Below are positions 1 to 8,832 of a stretch of DNA of 64,000 bases, in pieces. Under the pieces are notes generated by a model, which did no database searches, had not been told where the DNA came from, and was given only the letters and a program-made list of their open reading frames with translations. Within the stretch, counting starts at the first letter, position 1. Each line of letters opens with the position of its first letter. Source of the stretch: 43-108 sp001915545 (GTDB lineage: Bacteria; Bacteroidota; Bacteroidia; Bacteroidales; Bacteroidaceae); the NCBI GenBank assembly GCA_902491215.1, contig CABUGV010000006.1:1-64000 (forward strand). The letters are read 5' to 3'. The position numbers and the translations under genes were made by a program.

Positions 1-12
1 CCTCCTTCAAGG

Positions 13-67
13 GTTCTCCCCTTCCTCCGATTCCCGAGCAGGGACGGGGGAGGGGGAGAACTCTTTT
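13..67 (+). terminator. Terminator-like hairpin of a gene left of the window
   Basis: A long GC-rich inverted repeat (left arm from 13, right arm ending at 61) is followed by TCTTTT. It probably ends transcription of a gene lying before the window. The arms pair imperfectly, with about two mismatches. Confidence 0.45.
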
Positions 68-439
68 GGCGTATATATGTAATGTCTGGTATCGGCATGT
101 ACCGGATTCTTTTGACTTGATTCATGCTTGCATATTTGCAGAATATTTGCGGAATCAGTGAAGGTTATACTTTTTTATATGTAATTTTGTAGAAGGCATA
201 TTGGGAGTTTCTTGGTTGTTTGTATCTTACACAAATGGTAATGTGTGAATTTTAGATTTTGTATATGTCGTAAATTTGTACATCTGAGTAAATTTCTAAA
301 ATGTCTTGGCCTTACAAGATATTTTCAAATCTCTAAGCATGGTATAGAATTCTCAGGTGCAAAAAGTCCTTTTGTTTTCTAGGTATGCCGAAGGTACAGG
401 CGTTATTCGCTTTTTCTATGTTTGTTTAAGTAAATGCAG
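68..439. other. AT-rich intergenic stretch
   Basis: I see no supportable gene here. Short ORFs in this region have no start-site signal or recognisable motif. The next structure is the 25-bp tandem repeat beginning at 440. Confidence 0.5.
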
Positions 440-540
440 ATGCTAGAAGATAGTGTTAATGTTGATGCTAGAAGATTAGCTTAATACAAACGTTAGAATA
501 TTGTGATAATACAAATGCGAGAAGATTGGACGATAGAAGC
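440..540. repeat. Degenerate 25-bp tandem repeat, about four units
   Basis: The core TGCTAGAAGA (or close variants CGTTAGAATA, TGCGAGAAGA) recurs at 441, 466, 491 and 516, an exact 25-bp spacing. A fifth, shorter-spaced variant lies at 531. The units also share an AT-rich TTAATACAA-like filler. The array sits between the upstream gene's terminator and the leu promoter; its role is unknown. Confidence 0.7.
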
Positions 541-706
541 CTTAGTAGGTATTTTGTACAGTTTAATTCTATAATGATGCTGTATTGGCAATATAGCTTA
601 TTTATAATAACTGATATTTTTACGTCATGTTTATGCTGTATTTGTAAGATTTATCAGTGTATTATTTATAATTTGCAGCTTTATTCTCGATTTTTGTGTG
701 ATTTAT

Positions 707-737
707 TTTGCATGGTTTCTCTTTTTGTATATATTTG
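707..737 (+). promoter_or_regulatory. Bacteroidetes-type promoter of the leu leader
   Basis: A -33 element TTTG (707-710) and a -7 element TATATTTG (730-737) are separated by 19 bp. This matches the established Bacteroidetes sigma-ABfr consensus TTTG-N19/20-TAnnTTTG. Transcription should start near 743, about 280 nt before leuA, which makes room for the leader peptide and attenuator described below. Confidence 0.75.
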
Positions 738-761
738 CAATAGAATAAAAAACACGAATAT

Positions 762-860
762 ATGATTACGTCTATTATCAATATTACAAGCATTATTATT
801 TTGTCGCTACGACTTAGAAAAGGTGTAGCGTATGGGAGGTGCTTTGCATTTTGTTATTAG
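762..860 (+). CDS. leu operon leader peptide (32 aa)
   Basis: This 33-codon ORF, too short for ordinary ORF calling, starts about 19 nt after the predicted transcription start. It is very rich in branched-chain codons: Ile at positions 2, 5, 6, 8, 11, 12, 13; Leu at 14, 16, 18; Val at 22. The three Leu codons (TTG, CTA, CTT; 801-815) lie over the 5' arm of a hairpin (805-810 with 825-830). Such leader peptides sense charged branched-chain tRNA in classical attenuation. The start is the first ATG in the predicted transcript. Translation is inferred, not shown. Confidence 0.65.
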   Translation: MITSIINITSIIILSLRLRKGVAYGRCFAFCY

Positions 861-917
861 ATTGTGCATGAAATATAAGTAACCTTTCTCATACGTATAT
901 GAGGAAGGTTTTTTTTT
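805..917 (+). promoter_or_regulatory. Transcription attenuator of the leu operon
   Basis: Three competing stems are visible. The 1:2 hairpin pairs 805-810 with 825-830. The antiterminator pairs 830-840 with 882-894 (11 bp with a two-base bulge). The terminator pairs 881-893 with 898-910 (13 bp, one G-U) and is followed by seven T (911-917). Stalling at the Leu codons 801-815 would mask 805-810, free 825-840, favour the antiterminator and allow read-through into leuA. Normal translation to the stop at 858-860 would cover 830-840 and let the terminator form. The mechanism is inferred from geometry. Confidence 0.7.
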
Positions 918-1020
918 AGTAGAAATTCTAGAAGACAAAAGTGCAATTATTGGTATTGATGTAATGACTTGTTTGTAATGATTTGTTTGATTTGATATAA
1001 AACTAAAAGATTTAAATATT

Positions 1021-2517
1021 ATGAGTGATAGATTGCTTATTTTTGATACAACGCTGAGAGATGGTGAGCAGGTTCCTGGTTGCCAGTTGAATACTGTAGA
1101 AAAAATTCAGGTCGCAAAACAGCTCGAAGCTCTAGGCGTTGATGTTATTGAAGCAGGTTTTCCGGTTTCCAGTCCTGGTGATTTCAATTCTGTCATTGAA
1201 ATTTCCAAAGCTGTTACCTGGCCGACAATATGTGCACTTACACGTTCAGTAGAGAAGGACATTGACGTTGCTGCTGAAGCTCTGAAGTATGCCAAGAGAA
1301 AGAGAATACACACTGGTATCGGTACATCTGATTACCACATTAAATATAAGTTCAACAGTACAAGAGAAGAAATTATTGAGCGTGCAGTAGCTGCAGTGAA
1401 ATATGCCAAGCGATATGTTGAAGATGTGGAGTTTTATGCAGAAGATGCTGGACGTACAGAAAACGAATACCTTGCACGTGTTGTTGAAGCTGTCATAAAG
1501 GCTGGTGCTACAGTTGTCAATATTCCTGATACAACCGGTTACTGCCTGCCTTCTGAATACGGTGCAAAAATCAAATATCTCTGTGATCACGTAGCAGGAA
1601 TAGAGAATGCAATCATATCAACTCACTGCCATAACGACTTGGGCATGGCCACTGCAAACACAATCAGTGGAGTTATCAACGGTGCCCGTCAGGTAGAGGT
1701 GACAATCAATGGAATAGGAGAGCGTGCCGGAAATACTTCTCTTGAAGAGGTTGCAATGATTTTGAAGTGCCACAAGACTTTGGACATCGAAACCAACATA
1801 AATACTGTCAAGATTTATCCAACCAGCCGTATGGTTTCAAGCCTTATGAATATGCCTGTACAGCCGAACAAGGCCATCGTCGGACGAAATGCCTTTGCCC
1901 ATTCTTCAGGCATACATCAGGACGGTGTTCTCAAGAACGTGCAGACTTATGAGATTATAGATCCAAAGGATGTCGGTATTGACGACAGCTCAATCGTTTT
2001 GACTGCACGAAGCGGACGTGCCGCTCTTAAGCACCGTTTGTCTCTCAACGGATACAATGTCGACGGTGAAGTTCTTGACAGAATTTATCAGGAATTCCTC
2101 AAGCTTGCAGACAAGAAGAAAGAAGTTACTGACGACGATATCCTGATGCTTGCCGGTGCAACACGTGCAGATGTACACACAGTCAAGCTCGATTACCTTC
2201 AGGTTACTACAGGTATGGGCGTCAAGTCTGTTGCCAGCATAGGTCTTGACATTGCCGGTGAGAAGTTCGAGGCAGCCGCTTCCGGAAACGGTCCTGTCGA
2301 TGCCGCCATAAAGGCTCTCAAGAACATCATCCGCAGAGAGATGACAATCAAGGAATTCACCATTCAGGCCATAAGCAAAGGCTCTGACGATGTCGGCAAG
2401 GTACACATGCAGGTTGAGTACGATGGACATATTTATTATGGATTCGGAGCAAATACCGATATTGTGTCAGCATCAGTTGAAGCATATATAGATTGTATAA
2501 ACAAGTTCAAGAAATAA
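1021..2517 (+). CDS. leuA: 2-isopropylmalate synthase
   Basis: Condenses acetyl-CoA with 2-oxoisovalerate, the committed step of leucine synthesis, in the cytosol. The protein (498 aa, usual length) has the DTTLRDGEQ motif near residue 9, the metal-binding HCHND (His202, His204), NGIGERAGN near 236 and a C-terminal LeuA-type regulatory/dimer domain from about residue 370, which normally gives leucine feedback inhibition. It is first in a five-gene leu operon, 64 bp before leuC, and about 100 nt after the attenuator terminator. Codon use is AT-leaning at the 5' end and becomes GC-richer toward the 3' end, like the following genes. Confidence 0.96.
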   Translation: MSDRLLIFDTTLRDGEQVPGCQLNTVEKIQVAKQLEALGVDVIEAGFPVSSPGDFNSVIEISKAVTWPTICALTRSVEKDIDVAAEALKYAKRKRIHTGIGTSDYHIKYKFNSTREEIIERAVAAVKYAKRYVEDVEFYAEDAGRTENEYLARVVEAVIKAGATVVNIPDTTGYCLPSEYGAKIKYLCDHVAGIENAIISTHCHNDLGMATANTISGVINGARQVEVTINGIGERAGNTSLEEVAMILKCHKTLDIETNINTVKIYPTSRMVSSLMNMPVQPNKAIVGRNAFAHSSGIHQDGVLKNVQTYEIIDPKDVGIDDSSIVLTARSGRAALKHRLSLNGYNVDGEVLDRIYQEFLKLADKKKEVTDDDILMLAGATRADVHTVKLDYLQVTTGMGVKSVASIGLDIAGEKFEAAASGNGPVDAAIKALKNIIRREMTIKEFTIQAISKGSDDVGKVHMQVEYDGHIYYGFGANTDIVSASVEAYIDCINKFKK

Positions 2518-2580
2518 TCAATGCATCATTTCGGATATTGCAAGCGAATTGATGAAAGAAATATAAATTAAATAAGATAA

Positions 2581-3975
2581 ATGAACACTCTTTTTGATAA
2601 AATCTGGGACGCTCATGTTGTTCAGAACGTTGAAGACGGCCCAACACAGCTTTATATAGACAGATTGTATTGTCACGAGGTAACGAGCCCTCAGGCTTTT
2701 GAAGGCATGCGCAGCCGCGGTTTGAAGTGCCTGCGTCCCGATCACATATATTGTATGCCTGACCACAATACTCCTACCCACGATCAGGACAAGCCTATCG
2801 AAGACCCTATCTCAAAGACCCAGGTCGACACCTTGGCACGCAACGCCGCCGATTTCGGTTTGGCACATTTCGGCATGATGGATCCCCGCAACGGAATCAT
2901 ACACGTCGTAGGTCCTGAGAGAGGCTTGAGTTTGCCGGGCATGACAATCGTATGCGGCGACTCCCACACCTCCACACATGGAGCCGTAGGTGCCGTAGCT
3001 TTCGGTATCGGTACATCCGAAGTCGAGATGGTACTTGCATCGCAGTGCATACTCCAGCAGAAGCCTAAATCCATGCGCATCAAGATAAACGGCAAGTTGG
3101 GAAAAGGCGTAACAGCAAAGGATGTTGCCCTCTACCTCATGTCGAAACTGACCACATCCGGTGCAACCGGCTATTTCGTCGAATATGCCGGCGATGTCGT
3201 TGAGAACCTCTCTATGGAAGGACGACTCACCCTGTGCAACCTTTCAATCGAAATGGGAGCGCGCGGAGGATTCATCGCCCCTGACGAAACCACTTTTGCC
3301 TACATCAAAGGACGTGAGTATGCCCCTAAGGGAGCCGATTGGGACAAGGCCGTCGAGTATTGGAAGACGCTCAAGAGCGGCGACGATGCCGTTTTCGACA
3401 AGGAGCTTGAGTTCGATGCCGCCGACATAGAACCAATGGTCACTTACGGCACAAACCCGGGCATGGGCATGGGCATCACCCAGTCAATACCGTCGCTCGA
3501 TACAGTTGACGAAGCCGGACAGGCTTCATATCTGAAGTCGCTTGATTACATGGGATTCACCCCGGGCGAGAAACTTCTTGGAAAGAAAATAGATTATGTC
3601 TTCCTCGGAGCATGCACCAACGGACGCATCGAAGACTTCCGCGCCTTTGCATCCATTGTCAAGGGACGCAAGAAGGCCGACCATGTCGTGGCATGGCTCG
3701 TACCGGGTTCATGGATGGTCGACAAGCAGATCCGCGAAGAAGGCCTCGACAAGGTGCTCGAAGAAGCCGGTTTCGAAATCCGTCAGCCGGGATGCTCTGC
3801 CTGCCTCGCAATGAACGACGACAAGATTCCTGCAGGCAAATACTCCGTATCCACTTCAAACAGAAACTTTGAAGGACGTCAGGGACCGGGGTCACGCACA
3901 ATCCTCGCAAGCCCGCTTGTGGCCGCCGCAGCCGCTGTGGCAGGAGTTATAACCGACCCTCGCACCCTGATGTGA
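2581..3975 (+). CDS. leuC: 3-isopropylmalate dehydratase large subunit
   Basis: Aconitase-superfamily subunit that, with LeuD, isomerises 2- to 3-isopropylmalate. At 464 aa it is of normal length. The three ligands of a [4Fe-4S] cluster are visible as Cys345 (GACTNGR) and Cys405/Cys408 (PGCSACLAMN). Substrate-region motifs DHNTPT and GDSHTSTHGA are present near the N-terminus. It lies between leuA and leuD with short gaps (63 and 43 bp), as expected for co-transcribed, co-assembled subunits. Confidence 0.97.
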   Translation: MNTLFDKIWDAHVVQNVEDGPTQLYIDRLYCHEVTSPQAFEGMRSRGLKCLRPDHIYCMPDHNTPTHDQDKPIEDPISKTQVDTLARNAADFGLAHFGMMDPRNGIIHVVGPERGLSLPGMTIVCGDSHTSTHGAVGAVAFGIGTSEVEMVLASQCILQQKPKSMRIKINGKLGKGVTAKDVALYLMSKLTTSGATGYFVEYAGDVVENLSMEGRLTLCNLSIEMGARGGFIAPDETTFAYIKGREYAPKGADWDKAVEYWKTLKSGDDAVFDKELEFDAADIEPMVTYGTNPGMGMGITQSIPSLDTVDEAGQASYLKSLDYMGFTPGEKLLGKKIDYVFLGACTNGRIEDFRAFASIVKGRKKADHVVAWLVPGSWMVDKQIREEGLDKVLEEAGFEIRQPGCSACLAMNDDKIPAGKYSVSTSNRNFEGRQGPGSRTILASPLVAAAAAVAGVITDPRTLM

Positions 3976-4018
3976 TGCAAACCCTTTTTTATTCATTCCA
4001 GTTTTTATAATTTATTCG

Positions 4019-4615
4019 ATGAAACAGAAATTCGATATAATAACAAGCACATGTGTGCCCCTTCCTTTGGAAAATGTCGACACCGACCAGATTATTCCGG
4101 CGCGTTTTCTGAAAGCCACAACGAGAGACGAGAAATTCTTCGGTGACAATCTTTTCAGAGATTGGCGCTACGACAAGGATGGAAACATCAAGAAAGATTT
4201 CGTACTCAACGACCCTACCTACGGCGGTGAAATTCTCGTTGCCGGCAAGAACTTCGGTTCCGGTTCCAGCCGTGAGCACGCCGCATGGGCCATTGCCGGA
4301 TACGGATTCCGCGTGGTCATATCCAGCTTCTTTGCAGATATCCACAAGAACAACGAGCTCAACAATTTCGTCCTTCCTGTAGTCGTGAGCGAAGAATTCC
4401 TTGCAGAGCTTTTCAGCACCATCAAAGCCGATCCGAAGATGCAGGTTAGGGTAGACGTACCAAATCAGACAGTTACAAACCTCTCAACAGGCAGGTCTGA
4501 GCGCTTTGAAATCAATGGCTATAAGAAATATTGTCTCATGAATGCCTTGGATGACATCGACTTCCTGCTTGAGAACAAGGATAAGATTGAGGCATGGGAG
4601 AAGAAGCACGCGTAA
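4019..4615 (+). CDS. leuD: 3-isopropylmalate dehydratase small subunit
   Basis: Swivelling domain partner of LeuC (198 aa). The signature GSGSSREHAAW is intact, as is the N-terminal NVDTDQIIPARF motif. Its last 22 bp overlap the start of the downstream synthase gene in another frame, so translation of the two is probably coupled. The next possible start of that gene (4624) would remove the overlap, but the overlapping start gives a normal N-terminus. Confidence 0.96.
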   Translation: MKQKFDIITSTCVPLPLENVDTDQIIPARFLKATTRDEKFFGDNLFRDWRYDKDGNIKKDFVLNDPTYGGEILVAGKNFGSGSSREHAAWAIAGYGFRVVISSFFADIHKNNELNNFVLPVVVSEEFLAELFSTIKADPKMQVRVDVPNQTVTNLSTGRSERFEINGYKKYCLMNALDDIDFLLENKDKIEAWEKKHA

Positions 4616-6165
4616 TAGAAATCATGGACACCACCCTCCGCGACGGAGAGCAGACGAGTGGTGTCAGCTTCGTTCCGCACGAGAAACTCATAATTGCCCG
4701 CATGCTCCTTCAGCAGGTCAATGTCGACCGCATCGAAGTAGCATCGGCCAGAGTTTCCGAAGGCGAGAAGGAAGCCGTGAAGAACATCTGCCGTTGGGCA
4801 CGTCAGGCAGGCATGCTCGACCGTGTCGAGGTTCTCGGCTTTGTCGACGGCAAGGTGTCGCTCGACTGGATAAACGATTGCGGATGCCGCAACATCAACC
4901 TCCTCTGCAAAGGTTCCGAGAGGCACTGCCGCTTCCAGCTGAAGAAGACCCCCGAAGAACATATTGCCGACATAAGGAAATCCCTCGAATATGCCTCACA
5001 GCTGGGCATCTCCGTCAACCTCTACCTTGAGGATTGGAGCAACGGAATGAAGGATTCGCCCGACTACGTCTTCAACTTTGTCGAGGCGCTCAAGGACAGC
5101 GGAATCAAGCGTTTCATGCTTCCCGACACACTGGGAGTGCTCAACCCCCTCGAAGTGATGGATTACATGCGCCAGATGGTCAGACGTTTCCCCGGCTTGC
5201 GGTTCGATTTCCATGCCCACAACGACTACGACCTCGCCATCTCCAACGTCCTCGCCGCCGTCCTCAGCGGATGCCGAGGCATCCACACCTCCGTCAACGG
5301 CTTGGGCGAACGTGCCGGCAATGCACCTCTCTCGAGCGTGCAGGCCATACTCAAGGACCATTTCCGTGCAACGACGAATATCCGCGAGAACAAGCTGAAC
5401 GAAATCAGCCGTATCGTAGAGAGCTACTCCGGCATAGCCGTTCCCCCTAACAAGCCCATCATCGGCGAGAGCGTCTTCACGCAGGTGGCCGGCGTACATG
5501 CCGACGGCGACAACAAGAACAATCTCTACTGCAACGACCTCCTTCCCGAACGTTTCGGACGCAAGCGCGAGTACGCCCTCGGCAAGAACTCCGGCAAGGC
5601 CAACATTCTCAAGAATCTCGAAGAACTCGGCCTCGAACTTTCTCCCGAGCAGACAAGGCGCGTGACGGAGCGTATAATCGAACTCGGCGACAAGAAACAG
5701 CTCGTCACCCAGGAAGACCTCCCATACATCGTCTCCGACGTCCTCAAGCACTCCGCACCCGAAACCCGCGTAAGGCTCCTCAGCTACCTCGTCTCCACCG
5801 CCTACGGCCTCAAGCCTATGGCAAGCGTGAAGCTCGAAGTCAACGGACAGGTATATGAAGAATCGGCCGTCGGCGACGGTATGTACGACGCCTTCGTGCG
5901 CGCTGTGCGCCACATCTACAAGTACAAGCTCGAACGCTCCTTCCCGTGGCTCACCAACTACGTCGTCAGCATTCCCCCAGGCGGACGCACCGATGCCCTC
6001 GTGCAGACAAGCATCACCTGGATGTACGGCGACAAGATATACCGCACGCGTGCCCTCGACGCCGATCAGACGGAGGCCGCCATCAAGGCCACCATCAAGA
6101 TGCTCAACATCATCGAATCCGGCGAACATCAGGCACACGACAAGCACTACGAATCAGAAGTATAA
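4594..6165 (+). CDS. cimA: LeuA-family synthase, probable (R)-citramalate synthase
   Basis: A second alpha-isopropylmalate synthase-family enzyme (523 aa) in the operon. It has MDTTLRDGEQ at residues 11-20, the metal-binding HAHND motif, NGLGERAGN and a C-terminal LeuA regulatory domain. The loop after the TLRDGEQ strand and the segment LLCKGSERHC differ from LeuA (GIGTSDYH), as in citramalate synthases, which make 2-oxobutyrate precursors for isoleucine from pyruvate and acetyl-CoA. Its position between leuD and leuB fits, because LeuCD and LeuB also process citramalate. Substrate is inferred; a second isopropylmalate or homocitrate-type synthase cannot be excluded. Confidence 0.75.
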   Translation: MGEEARVIEIMDTTLRDGEQTSGVSFVPHEKLIIARMLLQQVNVDRIEVASARVSEGEKEAVKNICRWARQAGMLDRVEVLGFVDGKVSLDWINDCGCRNINLLCKGSERHCRFQLKKTPEEHIADIRKSLEYASQLGISVNLYLEDWSNGMKDSPDYVFNFVEALKDSGIKRFMLPDTLGVLNPLEVMDYMRQMVRRFPGLRFDFHAHNDYDLAISNVLAAVLSGCRGIHTSVNGLGERAGNAPLSSVQAILKDHFRATTNIRENKLNEISRIVESYSGIAVPPNKPIIGESVFTQVAGVHADGDNKNNLYCNDLLPERFGRKREYALGKNSGKANILKNLEELGLELSPEQTRRVTERIIELGDKKQLVTQEDLPYIVSDVLKHSAPETRVRLLSYLVSTAYGLKPMASVKLEVNGQVYEESAVGDGMYDAFVRAVRHIYKYKLERSFPWLTNYVVSIPPGGRTDALVQTSITWMYGDKIYRTRALDADQTEAAIKATIKMLNIIESGEHQAHDKHYESEV

Positions 6166-6192
6166 ATATTAAAAAAACAAGAAATACACACT

Positions 6193-7254
6193 ATGAAACT
6201 TAAATTGGCAGTTTTGCCCGGCGACGGCATCGGACCTGAAATCATGGAACAGGGACTTGCCGTAGCCAAGGCCGTATGTGAAAAGTTCGGTCACGAATTG
6301 ACCTACGAGTATGCAATCTGCGGGGCCGACGCCATCGACAAGGTCGGCGACCCCTTCCCCGAAGAAACCTTCCGTCTCTGCATGGAGAGCGACGCCGTGC
6401 TTTTCGCATCCGTCGGCGACCCTAAGTTCGACAACAACCCCAACGCCAAGGTGCGTCCCGAACAGGGATTGCTCGCCATGCGCAAGAAGCTGGGACTCTT
6501 TGCCAACATACGCCCTGTCACCACTTTCGACTGTCTCATCCACAAGTCACCCCTCAAGGACGAGATAGTGCGCGGAGCCGACTTCATCTGCATACGCGAG
6601 CTCACTGGAGGAATGTACTTCGGCGAGAAATATCAGGACAACGACAAGGCCTACGACACCAACTACTACACACGTCCCGAAATCGAGCGCATCCTGCGTG
6701 TCGGCTTCGAGTACGCCATGAAGCGCCGCCGCCACCTCACCGTTGTCGACAAGGCCAACGTCCTCGCCTCCAGCCGTCTGTGGCGCCAGATAGCGCAGGA
6801 GATGGCACCTTCCTATCCTGAGGTGACAACCGACTACATGTTCGTCGACAACGCCTCCATGAAGATGATTCAGGACCCATGCTTCTTCGACGTCATGGTG
6901 ACCGAAAACACCTTCGGCGACATCCTCACCGACGAAGGCAGCTGCATCACCGGCTCCATGGGACTTCTCCCTTCAGCATCCACCGGCGAGCACACCCCTG
7001 TCTTCGAGCCTATCCACGGATCATGGCCGCAGGCAAAGGGACAGAACATCGCCAACCCTCTCGCCCAGATACTGAGCGTAGCCATGCTCTTCGAATATTT
7101 CAACCTCCCCGACGAAGGAGCCCTCGTGCGCAAGGCTGTCAACGCATCGCTCGATGCCGATGTCCGCACACCCGAGATACAGGTCGAAGGAGGCGCCAAG
7201 TACGGCACCCGCGAAGTAGGTCAGTGGATTGTCGACTACATCCGCAAGGCATAA
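6193..7254 (+). CDS. leuB: 3-isopropylmalate dehydrogenase
   Basis: NAD-dependent oxidative decarboxylase giving 2-oxoisocaproate. The protein (353 aa, normal) starts with the LPGDGIGPEI nucleotide/substrate motif and contains RELTGG, the TVVDKANVL segment and the C-terminal GSMGLLPSAS and EPIHGSWP motifs of the decarboxylating dehydrogenase family. It is last in the leu operon, 27 bp after the citramalate synthase-like gene, and is followed by a strong terminator at 7287. Confidence 0.97.
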   Translation: MKLKLAVLPGDGIGPEIMEQGLAVAKAVCEKFGHELTYEYAICGADAIDKVGDPFPEETFRLCMESDAVLFASVGDPKFDNNPNAKVRPEQGLLAMRKKLGLFANIRPVTTFDCLIHKSPLKDEIVRGADFICIRELTGGMYFGEKYQDNDKAYDTNYYTRPEIERILRVGFEYAMKRRRHLTVVDKANVLASSRLWRQIAQEMAPSYPEVTTDYMFVDNASMKMIQDPCFFDVMVTENTFGDILTDEGSCITGSMGLLPSASTGEHTPVFEPIHGSWPQAKGQNIANPLAQILSVAMLFEYFNLPDEGALVRKAVNASLDADVRTPEIQVEGGAKYGTREVGQWIVDYIRKA

Positions 7255-7286
7255 TCATTTAAATCTTCATAATCAAATCAGACTCC

Positions 7287-7329
7287 ATGTCCGGCCCATT
7301 GTGCACAGCGCAGCGGCCGGACATTTTTC
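7287..7329 (+). terminator. Terminator of the leu operon
   Basis: A perfect 10-bp stem pairs 7287-7296 (ATGTCCGGCC) with 7315-7324 and is followed by TTTTTCTGT. It lies 33 bp after the leuB stop. The rest of the gap to 7565 shows no further gene or clear promoter. Confidence 0.85.
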
Positions 7330-7565
7330 TGTCATCCCCCTCCGCATCACCCCCACATATCGCCCGATTTATAATATTTTTATTGCACATCTTTTGCCAG
7401 TGTCATTTATTTTCACGAATATTGTTGCGTATTGAGCAGTGCCGCCGGCCGTGCGCCGTCCCCGCCACTCGTTTTCATATACAGGAGATATTTATAACTT
7501 GTTTAACTTTAAATTCTATCGCGGCACCGGTCCCCTAAACTGCTGATGCCGCATCAACATGAATC

Positions 7566-8720
7566 ATGATCAACAGATTTGTATTGAATGAAGTTTCATA
7601 CTTCGGCCCTGGAGCACGCAAGGTACTGCCTCAGGAAATCGCACGTCTTGGCCTCCACAAGGCCTTTGTAGCAACCGACAAGGACCTCCTCAAGTTCGGC
7701 GTTGCCGACAAGGTCCTCAAGGTACTCGAAGAGGCAGGCATACCCTACACCGTCTTCAGCGACATAAAGCCCAACCCCACAGTAGCCAACGTGCAGGCAG
7801 GCGTCAAGGCCTATGCCGAGTCGGGCGCCGACTTCATCCTCGCCATCGGCGGCGGATCGTCCATCGACACCTCCAAGGCCATCGGCATCATCACCAACAA
7901 CCCCGAGTTCAGCGACGTCGTCTCCCTTGAAGGCATAGCGCCGACAAAGAAGAAGTCCGTGCCCGTCATAGCCCTCCCAACCACAGCCGGCACAGCCGCC
8001 GAGGTGACAATCAACTACGTCATCACCGACGAGAAGAACGAGAAGAAGATGGTTTGCGTCGACCCTAACGACATACCAGCCATCGCCATCGTCGATGCCG
8101 AACTCATGTACACCCTCCCGAAGAGCCTCACAGCCTCCACAGGACTTGACGCCCTCACACATGCCATCGAGGGACTCATCACCAAGGGAGCATGGGAAAT
8201 GAGCGACATGTTCGAAATCAAGGCCATCGAGATGATAGCACGCCACCTCGAAACCGCCGTCTTCGAACCAACCAACGCCGAAGCGCGCAACGGCATGGCC
8301 GTCGCACAGTACATCGCCGGCATGGCATTCTCCAACGTAGGTCTCGGAGTTGTCCACGGCATGGCACATCCTCTCGGCGCCATCTTCGACATACCTCACG
8401 GAGTGGCCAACGCCCTTCTCCTCCCGACCATCATGGAGTTCAACGCCCCTGCAGCGCTCGACAAGTACACCGACATAGCCAAAGCCATGGGAGTGTATGC
8501 CGAAGGCATGACCAAGGAGCAGGCAGCCGATGCTGCAGTCAAGGCCGTCAGAGAACTCTCGCTGAAGGTAGGCATACCTCAGCACCTTTCCGAACTCGGC
8601 ATCAAGGAGACAGACCTTCCTAAGCTCGCCGCATCAGCCATAAAGGACGTATGCACACCGGGCAACCCGCGCGAAGTAACCGAAGAGATAATCCTCGAAC
8701 TCTACAAGAAAGTGCTTTAA
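7566..8720 (+). CDS. fucO: Lactaldehyde reductase (iron-dependent alcohol dehydrogenase)
   Basis: Group III Fe-dependent dehydrogenase (384 aa) that interconverts L-lactaldehyde and 1,2-propanediol with NAD(H). The sequence follows E. coli FucO closely over its whole length: GGGSSIDTSKAIGI for the dinucleotide fold, PTTAGTAAEVTINYVITD, and iron ligands in TGLDALTHAIE and VHGMAHPLGAIFDIPHG. It is a single gene here with no fuc or rha neighbours. Its extreme 3' end and downstream flank are duplicated 3.3 kb away (11992-12040). Confidence 0.93.
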   Translation: MINRFVLNEVSYFGPGARKVLPQEIARLGLHKAFVATDKDLLKFGVADKVLKVLEEAGIPYTVFSDIKPNPTVANVQAGVKAYAESGADFILAIGGGSSIDTSKAIGIITNNPEFSDVVSLEGIAPTKKKSVPVIALPTTAGTAAEVTINYVITDEKNEKKMVCVDPNDIPAIAIVDAELMYTLPKSLTASTGLDALTHAIEGLITKGAWEMSDMFEIKAIEMIARHLETAVFEPTNAEARNGMAVAQYIAGMAFSNVGLGVVHGMAHPLGAIFDIPHGVANALLLPTIMEFNAPAALDKYTDIAKAMGVYAEGMTKEQAADAAVKAVRELSLKVGIPQHLSELGIKETDLPKLAASAIKDVCTPGNPREVTEEIILELYKKVL

Positions 8721-8750
8721 AAAATCTTTTTCTTGCATATAGTCTTTTTC
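8702..8750. repeat. 49-bp direct repeat, left copy (fucO 3' end)
   Basis: The last 19 bp of fucO plus 30 bp of downstream sequence match 11992-12040 at 46 of 49 positions. Homology stops abruptly at both ends. The two copies bracket the AT-rich accessory patch with the AbiE pair. Confidence 0.9.
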
Positions 8751-8753
8751 ATA

Positions 8754-8798
8754 GCAATCCCCGATAGCCAAAACGAATCAGCGGTTATCGGGGATTGC
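8754..8798 (+). terminator. Hairpin after fucO
   Basis: A perfect 13-bp stem pairs 8754-8766 with 8786-8798 (GCAATCCCCGATA and its complement). There is no long T-tract after it on the plus strand, so it may end or stabilise the fucO transcript rather than act as a strict intrinsic terminator. Confidence 0.6.
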
Positions 8799-8832
8799 AA
8801 TATAAAACGTATTCCTAATTGATTTTCTTGTT

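Noticed and set aside
526..765. 79-codon ORF before the leu promoter
   Set aside because: It overlaps the predicted leu promoter, has Cys/Phe/Ile-biased random composition and no start signal.
832..882. Alternative 16-aa leader peptide ending at the attenuator
   Set aside because: It has only two Leu codons with no run, and lies inside the antiterminator region. The 762-860 frame has the branched-chain run at the right place and is the first ATG of the transcript.
4996..6147. 383-codon minus-strand frame opposite the citramalate synthase-like gene
   Set aside because: Antisense shadow; the plus strand encodes the complete enzyme with conserved motifs.
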